Shown: piece by piece, positions 35,430 to 47,553 of the stretch | How positions within the stretch are numbered: the first letter of the stretch is position 1 | How the letters are laid out: every line of letters begins with the position of its first letter | Assembly (NCBI GenBank): GCA_021234155.1 | Contig: JAJEKV010000006.1 | Coordinates: 1,920,001 to 1,984,000 of the forward strand | DNA length: 64,000 bases | Direction: 5' to 3' | Source of the DNA: Isoetes taiwanensis | Taxonomy: Eukaryota > Streptophyta > Lycopodiopsida > Isoetales > Isoetaceae | Program-made: the position numbers and the translations under genes | The notes under the pieces: generated by a model | The model's input: only the letters and a program-made list of their open reading frames with translations | Told to the model about the DNA's origin: nothing | The model's database searches: none

Positions 35430-37200
35430 GATTCTATTTCTTACCTATGTTCCACATTGAAGATATTTGTACCACATAGTTATAGGGCTAGATGACAGGT
35501 CCAACAATTTAAAAATAGTCTAGACAATATCTAAGATGGTACAATTGTCTCAGTAATTGATTTTGCAGAGAATTACAGCATTAAAATACAAAGCGAGGTT
35601 CACAGCCAGCATTGGCACAATGATCAGATAATAATTCTTGTTCAGATCATGTATATGATAGATAAAAGCTCTAGGGTCAGGAAGTTATTGAAGAAAATCC
35701 ATATTAAGCACGAATTCATTATTTTGGGTAAAGAAACGGGATTTTGAGAATTTTGAATGACCTCGTCCAGGCCCACCATAAGCAAAAAGTGGTTCTGCTT
35801 TAATTCAACCCCATGTTGGGCGGGACAATTTGAAATTCGAATATAAGATTCTAAAGTCATGCCTAAATATATGAGCACAGCTCGGTAGCGGCCACACACT
35901 TGGCGACAAGGAAGCTCGAACAGGAGGTCGCCCGCTATAGCCTGGGTCGCCATAGCCCAGTTTTGGCCAGGAATAAGAGGGCGCCATCGCCAGAAATCGC
36001 TATAGCCAGATGTTTTTTTGGAGGCAGAGGTGGCCGGCCATGGGTAGAGCAGGCGTTTTGAGGAGCCATGTCTTCCACGAGATTCTATTTCGTCTGCCTT
36101 TGTTATCTCCGAGCCAAATCTCGATCTATGGAAACTCTGAAGAAATCTTTGGCCAAAAAAACACTTTCTCGGTTTCCATGGCAGCCAGAAGGCTGAAACT
36201 GGATCACGCTGGAAGGCTAGCTGTAGATGTAATTTGGCTGGAATACCCTTCATAGAAGCCACTTCGACAGCTAGTTTGGATGATTGGTCTGATTTAAGAA
36301 ATACCACATTCAGTTCTGAATGCAATCCACAAGATAAACTGATCAGAGGCCAGTTTAAGGATCCTATGGTTCGGGTTCAGGTAACCAGGTTCAAATTGGA
36401 GGTATTGCTTTAGGATTGGCCACATCTCGATGTTTCCAGCAGACAGACTGCTCTCGCCAAGAAAAAAGCTTTTGCCAGAGATGGCTATGGCGGAAATGGC
36501 CGCATAAACCTAGAGAACGCCTTATGCAGACTCAGGCGCTCCGTTCCCCATGCGCCATAATTTCTCCGTAAGATCTGTAGCCCATTGATTTTTTCTTCTT
36601 CTTTGTTTCCTTCTGAATCGTATGAAATATTGCTTGCTTTCCACAGGACTACTTTACTGTCTTTCTCTGGTCCACCAAATCACCAACGCATTTTTTTCGA
36701 GCACAAACAACACAGAAACAAAAGTAGACACGGCTTAAGCAAATCGCTGCAGCAATGTCTCTAAGATGAAAAATATAAAATTTGTTTAGAAAGCTATAAA
36801 TTTATTTGGTATTTCTGTTAACAATGGTTACTTTAGGTCCATTAAATTGAAGAAAATGAACATGTATATAAGTCATGAGGTGCCCAATATGCACCCATTT
36901 TGCACTCAAATCTTGTTTGAGAAAATCGCACGCACATCTTTGCGAGCCCATCGTATACAAAATTGATTGAAATTGGTATATTTATTGTACAAGTGTGCCT
37001 TAAAAAATACATATATTGGTCCTTTATGATCAAAATTATCGCAGTCGCAATTTGTTCAGTCTCTTTTGCATGTTTTTGCTTGACCAATGGGGTTCTTATA
37101 GAGAACTTTTAGTGCTTTATACGCCCAACTGCAACCTATTTCGTGCTAAATGAGAAATTGAAATTTCTCGAACTAATGAATTCGTGTTTTATTTACTTAA
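35430..37200. other. Unassigned DNA
   Basis: A 227-codon minus ORF (35642-36325) has no domain-like pattern and I do not call it. The stretch 35930-36010 contains repeated GCTATAGC and GCCATAGC words. No element was identified. Confidence 0.4.
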
Positions 37201-37536
37201 GTGATGACAAGATTCATGACTCTTTTTGTGCAACGCTGTCTCACAAAACATATTGTACGCCTGGTCTCTAATGAAGTTGAATTCTCCAAGCATAAAGTTT
37301 GGTCATATGGTTGTTCTAGTCATATCAAATCCTCTCGACCATTCTACTTTCTGCCAAGATATCACAATGAACTAGAGAAGGAATTAATGTGGAATTTATT
37401 TGGGACAGTCCATGGTAAGGGAGAGCATGATGAGCAAGGGGCAGTTCTTAAGGTGGCATTCACTAGAGAACAACTCAAGTATGATGGAGTGAGATTTAGG
37501 GGCGCTGCTGATGCATGTGAATTCGCTACTCGCTAG
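37201..37536 (+). pseudogene. Fragment of unnamed transposon-type protein
   Basis: A 111-codon ORF with SYGCSSHIKSSRPFYFLPRY, WNLFGTVHGKGEHDEQGAV and GVRFRGAADACEF. The arrangement (S/T)DGC-x-SQ-(F/Y)K, then an aromatic followed by GxGHGKGxxDGxGAVVK is one I associate with a widespread family of uncharacterised, probably element-derived proteins in plants and animals; here the DGC Asp has become Tyr and the later DG has become DE. It seems to be the last part of such a protein, with no other piece nearby. Family memory, not a search, supports this. Confidence 0.45.
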
Positions 37537-37539
37537 AAT

Positions 37540-40500
37540 GAAGGTACCAAAAGCGAGGACATCAAAAGATAATTTGTTTTCATCATATGTCTTCTGGTAA
37601 ATAATGTTGTATTATGCCTCTGGACTATTTTTGAATTGCAGTACTTGATGCTGACTTCTTGCAGGTACTATTAGTTAATTGGAAAGGATGATGTTGATAG
37701 GACAGACCGGCTGGACTGTGCTAGGGCAGAAGGGATGTAGTATGGGAGACAATGCTTGTGATCAGATTTTGCACATGTGAAAGGCATGCAGTATAATGTG
37801 GAGTCAATACACAAGGGTATACTAATTTGGAGTCATGTTAACTTGGAGTCATATATGTTACAAAAAGTGTACAATACTTTTCAAAGTATAGATCCATGGA
37901 AATTTAGAGACATTGGAGTCATTTAGGAAGCATGGCCAGCAGCTGCCTTTGTATTTGAGTGGAGCATTAAGGATATAATAGGCTGAAACAAGATAGTTAT
38001 GGAGATAATAATCTAGCTCTTCAATTGTCTCCTGCTCTAACTATGCATCAGAGATGGCAAGCTGTCCAACTGTATGAGAAGACAAGTAGTCCAACGCTGG
38101 AACTACAAATTTCTATAAACAATTACTCTCTTCCTGCCCCTTGAAAGACATAACAGGAAGGGTTGTGTATGGAGGGTTTAGAAACCCTTTGTGTAGGTTA
38201 TTATCTACTAGGAGAAACATGGCATAGCATTTAGGAAAATTGTCAAGTACAACCTCCAACTCCTTGAAATAAAGCTGCTTGACTGCATTGCTTAGATGTT
38301 CGCATGTGTAGCACTACTCTTGACCATAAATTTTTAAGAACCTGGTCTGCAAATCTGAAAATAATGCAGCTATCATATCCCTTATGCTATGAAGCAAAGA
38401 AGCACTTCATATTACAATTTCAAACCTCTGCAATGCCCACTCTACAAACTCGTGGTATCCTATTCTGCAAATTAGGTACTTGTTTGCAGTTTTTTTACAA
38501 CGGTGTGTACAGGTAGAAGCAAGATATTTTGGCTGGTTCTCCTTTATTGTATCTATACTAGCACGCCATTTATGTCTAGCAATATCAACTTCTTTGAAGG
38601 TTTCCATTCCTTAACACTAGACCTGTCCCATGATGGACCATTAAAGGGCATTTTGAAGGTTCACAAAAAAAATTATATAAAATCAAGAACACAGAAACTA
38701 GCCAAACCCTTTCTAGGAGTTCATATATGGCAGTCATGCTTCACATGAAAAATACACAAAAATATATCAGCTCCCATTCTTGTGAGTTATGCTCTAGCAA
38801 ACTCAAGGGGATCAAGGGGGGTTCACATAGTTTTGGCTGTACAAACCATGTGAGTGACCCGAAAGGGTTTGTTTTCCCCTTAAACCGTACATATACTCGT
38901 ACCTAGGGGTAGCTTTTTGGGGTTTTTAGGGCAATTTTGGCACTGTTGGAAAGGGGGGTTCTGAACAAATTCAAACACGTATACAAGGGGGTTTTTGCCG
39001 ACCCCTTGCACGCATGTGGCATACCCCATATACAATAGGTGCATCCCCCGGGAAAGGGATCAAGTACCAAAAGCTTCATGTTCACACAAAGTAAAACTGT
39101 CTTGATGAAAAGATTTTTTTGATTTTTTTGGTTATAATATATTTTTCTACACGAGATATAGAGGAAGGCACAAAAAACCACATCTCAATTCGAAATCTGT
39201 GAAGGAAGATAGAGCAATTCAAACATGACAGGGTCAAAACTGTCCTCTGCCTTCTGAGAACCAATATTGGTTCCCAGAAAGCAGTTGTAATATAAAAACA
39301 ACTACTTTCAGAAGGAGATCAATTTTAAGTATGCGGCCATATAGTACATTGCCTGAAATCTTATAGTATTTTGCAAATCTTGTTATATAGTATAACAAAT
39401 TCTATACATCCATACCCCACAAACGAGGACTTTGTGTACGGTGTAGATTAAGGAATAAGGGGTGAATATGCCTATCCAACAGCTCTCGTTGCCCGGAGTC
39501 ACCCCCCGTGTGAATATGCACCCAAACAAAAGGGGGTTTAAGGGGGAATTTAATTTTAAGGCGTGTAATGTAATGGTTTGTGTTATAGGGTAAAAAATGT
39601 TTTGCCCCTTCGGGGCCAAAAACAAACATTACATCACACTTGGATGAGTTGATGAAAAATAGCAAATGAAATAGATACTTTGCGAGATATTAGAAGCAGC
39701 AAGCTTGGCGGAAGCTACTTCAGCCGCATACGTGCAAAACTATAGAAGCATACGTTATCCATAAAGTCTTGTCAAGGCTCTCATGGTTATTCTGGCCTCA
39801 TGTAATGAATCGATAAGCATGACAATATGTGTTTTGATTGCACGACTCAAGAGAATCAAAACACATACATAAAGGAACACGCATGTAAACATCATGGAGC
39901 AAATATCCTCAAGCACATCATACAACATCAACATTTTTTGTTCGAGTACCGCCCATATCCTCTAAAAATAAAGCCAACAAACTTTGTCTATAGAACACTC
40001 TTTTATTAAAATACTGTTTTATTAAAGCTACTATGTTCAACATTGACCTACCTTGAAACCGTATAAACCGTATAAAGATACAGTGCAACATGCAATGACA
40101 CTTAATGCAATGACACTTATAAACGGTCTGTATGAAGGTTTTGACGCCAAAAAAGGGCAAATGGCTTCTGCATCGCAAAAGCTTAGGTTACAAGTGCCAG
40201 TGTTGCTGCTCCTACATTGAAATAAGGAAAAACTAGTTAATGATGCTGCAAAATAGCAGGCAGAAAAGCTCTAACTAAAAGTTCATGGGAGCACACAAGC
40301 ATACATATTCAGCTCTGCATAGAAGAAAATACAGTACCATCTCCTTTAGAACTTGTTGTTTCTTCAGAACTTGTTGCTGCAAAAAATTCAGAGCAAATAG
40401 CATTAGTAAATTGCATATGTTGCCAATAAATAAATGGAATTGTAGAGCTGTGAATCCCAATCCAATAACAATCAAATAACAATATGCTAGTACTAATCGC

Positions 40501-40590
40501 CTGGCCCATTGCTGAATAAAATTCCACCTGGATTCATTTTTAGTACCTCAGAGACTGGCCAAGCTAATGGAAGAACAATAATTTTGTTAA
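37540..40590. other. Unassigned DNA with G/C-run-rich patches
   Basis: No gene recognised. 38800-39070 and 39440-39640 are rich in GGGG and CCCC runs (for example AAGGGGGTTTTT-like words and CCCCTTCGGGGCC) unlike the surrounding AT-rich DNA, and may be related pieces of one repeat. Confidence 0.4.
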
Positions 40591-40599
40591 TGGTTTATG

Positions 40600-41391
40600 G
40601 CTACCTGATCGTAAGTACTGGCCAATTGTAACCATTGCCCTCTTGCTTTAGCCCAGTGGTTCTCGCTATGGAATGTGCAGGCACACAGATGTGGACCAGG
40701 GCATACACCGAAGGAACGCGCTGCCTTGAAGCAGTACTTGGATGCTTGCTTCATGGCCAAGCTTTGGGATGCAGAGGCCCTGTCACATGTCAAGGTGGCA
40801 AATTATCGACAGCAGGTTAATCCCATGCTCACGAGGGGCCCACACCACTACCTGCGCACCCATCTACCCATGAAAAAGCGCAGAGTGATTGCTTCCATTC
40901 GCACAGGTGCACACCACCTCCGCATTGAGACAGGGAGATGGATTCGGGAGCCGCGTGAGGACAGAGTCTGTCAGTGCTGTCAACAGGGCGCCATTGAGGA
41001 TGAAAGTCACGCCCTCCAGGCCTGTCCGGCGTACCAGCATATCTGGGCTTGGTATGCTCAGTTAGTTGTGCCCCATCAGGCCTTGCATGAGCTACTGAGC
41101 ACGGCCTCTGTAAGCTTGTTGGGATCGTACCTCCGGGAGGTAATGGATATGCGGACTCAGTTATGCCCCCCTGTCCGACATTAACCTCAGCTGTACTTGT
41201 GATTATGTATATAACTGTGCAGTATGTCAGCATCCTTATTGCTACTAAGGTTTTTCCCCCGAAAACCCTTCGGGGCGGGGGTTTTTTAATCCTGGTAGTA
41301 ATACGCCTGCTGCTCTCTCTTTGTACTTGAGTCCCATAGGCCAGTTGGTCTCCGTGGACGATAAAATCATATTCTATTCTATTCTATTCTA
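40600..41391 (+). mobile_element. 5'-truncated LINE with (ATTCT)n tail
   Basis: An open frame ending at 41184 encodes the C-terminal 180 residues of a LINE polyprotein: AHHLRIETGRWIREPREDR then CQCCQQG, IEDESHALQACPAY, the same Cys-His cluster as the element at 2.9 kb. A 3' UTR of about 185 bp contains the hairpin CCCCGAA(41257-41263)/TTCGGGG(41269-41275) followed by TTTTTT (41282-41287), then GGTCTCCGTGGACGATAAAA and the pentamer tail (41371-41391). Truncated upstream near 40.6 kb. Confidence 0.88.
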
Positions 41392-41399
41392 TATCATAC

Positions 41400-42045
41400 T
41401 GATTGAATACTACAATAGAAATTTTCAGGGAGCAAGTCTCTATAGCTCACAACAGCATTTTCACTGCCATTATTGCCTTCCAGCTAGAAAAGCCAGAGCA
41501 CACATTAATAAATGATTGTTGCATCTCACAAATTCCGGCTGGAGAAGTCCGCCTATAAAACTTAAGTCCACAACACTCTGAAGATGGTTCTGGCACCTTG
41601 CTTTGGAGCCTCACACCCACATCATGGATACTTACAGAAGAGATTCATCACCAGGGTATCGGAAGCTTTTGAGCTTCCGGGGTCACCTTAGATATTAGAC
41701 CAAATCTCAAACCACAATCTGCTGTCTTCAATCTTTTTTCACCACTTCCATAAATTCACCAAAGTGATTGTGTAACAGCAGAAAGCGAAGGCCCATGCAA
41801 AGGCAATTTCAAATCTGTGAGTTGAATCCATCTTACAGAAAGGGGGGGCAAGATTATAGCCATAGCCATCCCTGTTTGCGTGATTTGAAGAGATCTTAAA
41901 TAAACTGTTTGATTTGTTTGCCTGATAGAGACTATCCGAACTGTGCGCCATCTGCATTTCAAATATTCCTTCCCTGAGTAAATTGGTTCTGGCAGGGTTC
42001 AGAAGATTCTGCTAGACTTGTAATGGTTTGGAAGCTTGCCCTAAT
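41400..42045. other. Unassigned DNA
   Basis: No gene recognised between two LINE 3' ends. Confidence 0.4.
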
Positions 42046-42120
42046 AGAAGGAAGGAAGGAAGGAAGGAAGGAAGTATATTTTAACGTCAGAGCATTATCA
42101 GCCCTAAATCGGCTGTACAG
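42046..42120 (-). mobile_element. LINE or SINE 3' end with (CTTCC)n tail
   Basis: On the minus strand about 45 bp ending GCTCTGACGTTAAAATATA precede a tail of about six CTTC/CTTCC units (42046-42074). The TGACGTTAAAA end resembles the GGACGATAAAA end of the LINEs at 16 and 41 kb. Confidence 0.6.
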
Positions 42121-42129
42121 TCTTGATCA

Positions 42130-43045
42130 TGGCGCAGATCCGACTAGTGGCAAACTGCCATGATCACCAATGCCACAAGAATAAATCCTCTCGCCATCGA
42201 GACGAATTTGAGACGAATTTCTATCTAAGACGAATTTGGCTGTGCAACCATCGACTCTGTTGGTGCACGATAATTTGTAAAGCAAGAAACCCTAAAAATA
42301 TTTGTCTATATCTTTATCTTCATGAACACTTTAACTTAGGGTTAGAAAATCACATGCACAAAAACCTAAATCACCACCATACAATTCTTTTTCTCATAAA
42401 AAATCGAGGGTTAAGAAAGGGATGCGCTCTAGAAATACTCTTTCGTATATCCACACGAATACATCAACAAAATCATAGTAAAACCATAATAAAAAGCGTA
42501 CAAAGGTAACCCCCTGTTATTATGCTAGATATAAGTAATTCACGAGGTCCTCCATCCTTTAAAAATATTTTTTGAGTTTGAATTTGATGTTTTGACTTTT
42601 ACTTCTATTTTCAATTTTAGGGAATTTATACAAATGGATGGTATTACTACATATGATTCTTGGTTGTCCTCCAAAAAATCACATTATGAAAGTTTATAAG
42701 GATATGAAACCAATGCAAAAACAAGCTCGTAGAAAGAGCAAAAGACATGGTAAAAAAAAATCAAAAACAATATCTGTACCTGCCCATTACTAGTCCATAA
42801 TTCATTCAAAAATTGATAATATCCTTATGTTAGTCCATTTCAAATTGAGTTTTGGGACACGAGTAGCTCTTGGACCACTTTGTTCACAAAAAGTATTTGT
42901 TGTTCATTATCTTAAGGATTGTACTAGAACAGATAGCATCAATTATATTATATCTTCCATGTTTGTTCTAGATTTGGGCCCTAAGGTGTGACTTTACAAA
43001 ATCACATTCTCAAAATATCTCATGTCAAGAAACCAATGTAAAAAG
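42130..43045. other. AT-rich unassigned DNA
   Basis: A 128-codon plus ORF at 42123-42509 has no family features. Nothing else seen. Confidence 0.4.
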
Positions 43046-43048
43046 AAT

Positions 43049-43188
43049 CAAGATAAGATAAGATGAATTGTTACGTCCACGGGAACCCAACGAGTTATGG
43101 GACGGCACATGCAAGGGCAACAACCCATCTAAAACTGGGGGACTAGGCCCCATCACCAAACACAATAACCAAATATTAAAAGGCTACC
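43049..43188 (-). mobile_element. LINE 3' end with (TCTTA)n tail
   Basis: Minus-strand 3' end containing TGGGTTCCCGTGGACGTAAC followed by pentamer units (43049-43064). The CCGTGGACG core is shared with the 16 and 41 kb LINEs. Confidence 0.65.
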
Positions 43189-43189
43189 A

Positions 43190-43450
43190 AGAATAAGATA
43201 AGATAATGCTAATGCTAGTGGTAAATTTATGCTTCTAAAATTATCTAGACATAGCCAGTCCAAGGATTGGAAGGCCATTGATCTAGAATAATTGCTGCGC
43301 CTCCCCTGTACACTGCCCATTTCTTTTGCAGACGGGCTGCCCTCACCTTGCAGAGCTCCTCCTTACGGTTACACAATTGAAGAGGGGAGAGGTCCGCCTG
43401 TACTGAGAAACCAAGATAGACTGCTATCTGTAGTCCAGTTGCAGACCATC
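43190..43450 (-). mobile_element. Second LINE-like 3' piece with the same pentamer tail
   Basis: Directly abutting the previous element. Minus strand 43450-43255 is open for about 50 codons (LCNRKEELCKVRAARLQKKW, then GGAAIILDQWPSNPW, stop), then a short 3' UTR and (TTATC)n at 43190-43207. The family of the coding piece is not certain. Confidence 0.45.
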
Positions 43451-43459
43451 ATTGGTCTA

Positions 43460-45012
43460 GATGACTGAAACTTTAAAAATTATTAATGGTGCCACCTTAT
43501 TCCATTTTGATCTCAACTTTCACATATAGTTTACTTGTATGATTCTCTATAGGACAAAATTAATTGATTAGGTTAGCTTGTATAATTTAAGGGTAAGGTT
43601 GAAGCACAAACAATTGAGAATTTATAGGGTATTTATGACCAATTGAACCTACATGGACTTTCACTTACACCTTTCAAAAATCATGTGATCGAAGCTAAAA
43701 AGCCATAGTATCATTCTACGGAGAAAAATGGATACGGCTAGTGAGAGGTATATGCTCTATACAATTGGTCTCGTGGACCATAAATGGTGATGTATGTTTA
43801 TACAAATTAAAATCTTAGAATTAACATGTTACTTTAATATGCAACTAGAGATTTCTATTGCCAAGAAAGGTTTGCATCCATAAAAAATATAATATACATG
43901 AAAGATAACTTACATGTAATATTATTCTACTTGGACGACAATGCTTTATAGCAGTAACACAGATATGAAGTTTATGCTAGTAAGAAATAAGCAAATTTCA
44001 TGGTATTTTTTTCAATAAGACCATCCAACCTATATAAGAGATCTCTATATATGTCATTTCTCACATTTTGAACCATTTTAAAGGCATATTTGGGGAAAAG
44101 TAGTGTCTCTTTCTATGAACTAAAAAACATATATGAAATGGTATGTGGTCTATTTATATATTGTCATGGCTAAACTTCACAACATCCATTTGAATTCATC
44201 AATAAACATCACTAGCTGAATCATTGTGGAGTTTTGGACCTATAATTATGGAGTTGACCCAATTTTTTACGCGCTAATGTGTTAATCCGGCTGTTGCACA
44301 TCATGTTTGAATTCCAAAAATTGCATGGTTACAACCTAGTTATACTATATGTAAGTTGATAAAAGTTATGTTCTATGTGATTATGGATAGTTGCCCACAT
44401 GGCATTATGGATGGTTGTTATTGGAGCATTTTAACATATACTTTTGTTCAGAATTCTGTATAATAGATTCTTTTAGTGAATATTAAGGTAATATGACTTA
44501 TTTAAACTCCAAAATTCATGAAACTATAGCTCGTATAGTTAGCAACTCATGGCCACAAGAATTAAATCAAAACTTATTATAATGAGAGAGTAACAATTCT
44601 TAAACCTCAAGCAGCTTTTTTGACCAAAATAGGGTTTGGCGGCTTCCACAAATGATAGCAAGAAAATATGGGAATATAAAACTCAATGTATTCTATGATA
44701 AACAGGCAAATACCTCCAACTTTAGCAAGGTTTAGGTCACTTTATGCTAGAAACATCGAAGAAAGCAGTTCTGGACTGGTGCAGAAACTGCCAAATTCTC
44801 CAATGTTTGAGCAATCACCACAAGGTATAGGTGACCCCATTGGTCTTGAAATTCCCAGAGGTTATTAAAAAATAAGTGAAGACTCAAATGATGGTGGTAT
44901 ATTATAAAATTGAAATTTCTTTCGTGAGTTACGTGGGTTTAAGTGGCAGAGGTCATGTGGGCCAGTTCTGGTCCATGGATCAGGAATGGTCCCAGGGATA
45001 GGTCTAGTGTTA
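43460..45012. other. AT-rich unassigned DNA
   Basis: No gene recognised. The last 80 bp on the minus strand read NTRPIPGTIPDPWTRTGP, which lines up with an open frame on the far side of the LTR element (55394-55501), so the element split a possible ORF. Confidence 0.4.
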
Positions 45013-45017
45013 ACCTC

Positions 45018-46591
45018 TGTGACGTTCTAGCATAACATACGGTATGAATACGTATATTATACTGACACGTCACTAGTACATGTCGACTCAGACGACATGT
45101 ACACGGCGACCGTAAAGGGTAGTACCCTAGGGTACGACCTTGTGAACCATTATATTGCACATGTTAAAGCAACATGCGAATATAATCCCTTTTTGCCACG
45201 TGGCAATGACCCATTGACCAAAAAGGGACCAGCCCTAAATGCGTGGAGATAAAGGGGCATAAACCCTAAAAGGGAAACCCTTTCAGTTCGACCCCCGAGT
45301 CCCTGGATTGGAGCAGCAGAGGATGCATTTTCACCTGAGCGAAGCGAGAAGTCGGATCTCCGGTTGCGCATTTCGATCCAAGATCGCCAGACCCGAGATC
45401 AACAAAGATGGACTTTGAGGAGGAGTGGGAGCCGCCAAGATGCGGGTGGGTGGTTGATTCAATAGGTAGATCCGAAGTTATCGGGCCCTTTCAAGAGGGG
45501 TTTAGCATCCATTCTTAGCTATAGGCGACCCCTACAGCCTAAGAATGATAGACACTAACAAAGGAACCTAACCATGTATGATTAGGTAGATTAGAATAGA
45601 TGTATTCTGTTATATTCAGTTCTGTTGATGATGTTTTGACATTCTATGCGCCACTCTTGTGTATTGGGAAGGGGGGTAGAGACCCAGAGCCCAAGTAGTT
45701 GTATGATCATGGTTAGCCCATTAATTCCCAATTAATGCGGCCTGTGCATAAGAGCCCTTTGGGGTGGGTGGCGGAGCTAGACCGGCTGACAAGGAAGGGC
45801 TTGTCTGATCACAGTTGATCCCTCTGGTGCGTAGCGACGGCCGTGGAGCATTGTGGGCTAGGCCTAATACCCTGGCACTGCGTGAGGGCAGGGTATGGGC
45901 TCGACGGGCTCGACACCTCTTGGGTGATGCGTCATCTTCTAGGGGTTCAAGTCGTATACGAGCAGTGGCTCTCTAGCTCGTCTGTGATTGGCATGAACCT
46001 TCTGGAGGAGAGTGATCTCCTCCGCCTCATCGAGCCTGGGGAGATGCAACCCGGTAGTAGCCCCTTTGGCTATGAACCCGGCGGGAGCTACGGTGCCAGC
46101 TCCAATACTTTTTCCCTATATCGCAAAGTATGCATGGGAGGGGCGGATGGAGTGGACTACCCAACGACCATGTTTCTATGCAGTCAAATCCATTTGCCAT
46201 GAATTACATGCGCATTGTTATCCGGAGACCCAAGCCGCCGGGTCTTTCCCCAAGAGTCCGAGCACGGGTAGGATTTCCCCATGTTATGTTGATGTATTGA
46301 TGTGTTGTTGCAGCTCATTGTGATATGGTGGACCACCCTTCGAGGTGGGTATGTTATTGTTGATTGATGTCATGTGCTCATATGTGTTTTTACTTTACGT
46401 AGCTAGATCGATCGATCAGGGGAGACGGGATGAATAACACGCCCATTCTTCCCGTCGGGTTCTTGGCCACAAAGCAAAGGGCCCGATGTTAGGTGGACGG
46501 CCTCATGTCGTGAAAGCAGATCTTTGGTTTGAGGATGATCTCCGGTTTGTATCTGATCGGGGCATCGTGATATGAGCCGGGGCCGTCCACA
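45018..46591 (+). repeat. 5' LTR
   Basis: Begins TGTGACGTTC, ends GGCCGTCCACA. It carries the perfect 10-bp inverted repeat GTACATGTCG/CGACATGTAC at 45076-45085 and 45093-45102. Confidence 0.93.
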
Positions 46592-46592
46592 A

Positions 46593-46604
46593 TGGTATCG
46601 AGCC
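46593..46604 (+). other. Primer binding site, initiator Met tRNA type
   Basis: TGGTATCGAGCC one base after the LTR. The usual plant site is TGGTATCAGAGC; this one lacks an A but otherwise matches. Confidence 0.8.
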
Positions 46605-46851
46605 TTGATCTTGGCGGACCGGGATCGAAAGCAATCGACCGTAATCCTATAGGAACTAACTAATCTAGACATTCAGTCTTGGAGATAAAAGCCCAAGCAT
46701 GAACCTCGAGTAGTGGGAAATTTTTTCTTCCCGGGGTAGAGTAGTAATTATCTAGAATTAGGATAATTAGAGAACCATATTTAAGATGAAATAGACAGGA
46801 GGAAAGTTTCCTAGAAAAGCCTAATAAATTTTAGTCACTTTTTAGCCGACA

Positions 46852-47553
46852 CCTCCAAGGGTGCGCCAGGAGCATGTTAGGTCCATACCTAATTGGTCTC
46901 TCGCGCACTCTTAGAGGGGTCACCCCATATGAGCTCTAGAACTCGGCCTTAGGAACCCTAAATTGTAAAAGAAAAGATGAAACCCCATTTAAAAAGCTCG
47001 AATTAGTTAACTTGCTAAAACACAGAAAAGTAGTAAGTAAAAATTAAAAATTGGAGCAACACCTCTAAGGGTGCGCCAGAGCATAGTTAGGTCATGACCT
47101 AACACCCTTCTCGCGCACTCTTGGAGGGGCCCCCAAAAAGCGACTTCGGAATTTGCTCAAAACTGACCCAAAGTGTAAAACAAATGGTAGAATCTTACTT
47201 AAAATGCTGAAATTAGCGGAAAACGCATGTTAATATGTGTAAATTGGAAGGTTTAGGACAGAAAAGGGGCAACACCTCTAAGGGTGCGCCAGAGCACAGT
47301 TAGGTCACAACCTAACACCCTCCTCGCGCACTCTTAGAGGGGTCCAGCCAACTGGGCCCTTGATCAGCCACTTACCTGCTCCAAATGAAGTAAATAAGCA
47401 AAGAAACTTGCAGTTAAGAGGAAAATAAGTAGGAATTCACGTCTTTGAACTTGTTCTTGGCATCCATTAGGCACAGATAGACCAACACCTCCAAAAGTGC
47501 GCCAGAGGCCACTTAGGTCCCAACCTAACACCCTCCTCGCGCACTCTTAGAGG
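46852..47553 (+). repeat. Array of four nested stem-loop repeats
   Basis: Four copies with outer arms at 46852-46866/46903-46917, 47062-47076/47113-47127, 47275-47289/47326-47340 and 47488-47502/47539-47553; starts are 210, 213 and 213 bp apart. The outer arm is CCTCTAAGGGTGCGC pairing with GCGCACTCTTAGAGG. Inside is a second stem GTTAGGT/ACCTAAC (46876-46893, 47086-47103, 47299-47316, weaker at 47513-47528). In copy 2 the inner part GTTAGGTCATGACCTAAC is a perfect 18-bp palindrome. Copies 2 and 3 pair at all 15 outer positions if G-U is allowed, copy 1 has one mismatch, copy 4 two. The spacers between copies are much more diverged. It lies 260-960 bp after the primer binding site, in the leader where packaging signals are found in retroelements. 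Confidence 0.9.

Noticed and set aside
35642-36325. 227-codon minus ORF as a gene
   Set aside because: No domain, odd composition, no splice or promoter context, and no coherent neighbours.
41257-41287. Bacterial Rho-independent terminator
   Set aside because: GC hairpin and T run look like one, but it is part of a LINE 3' UTR in nuclear DNA and recurs in other LINE ends.
45030-46320. ORFs within the LTRs
   Set aside because: They occur in both LTRs with different stops and have no conserved product.
46852-47553. CRISPR array
   Set aside because: Repeats of this size are 210-213 bp apart, the spacers are themselves diverged repeats, the host is a plant, and the array lies inside a retrotransposon.
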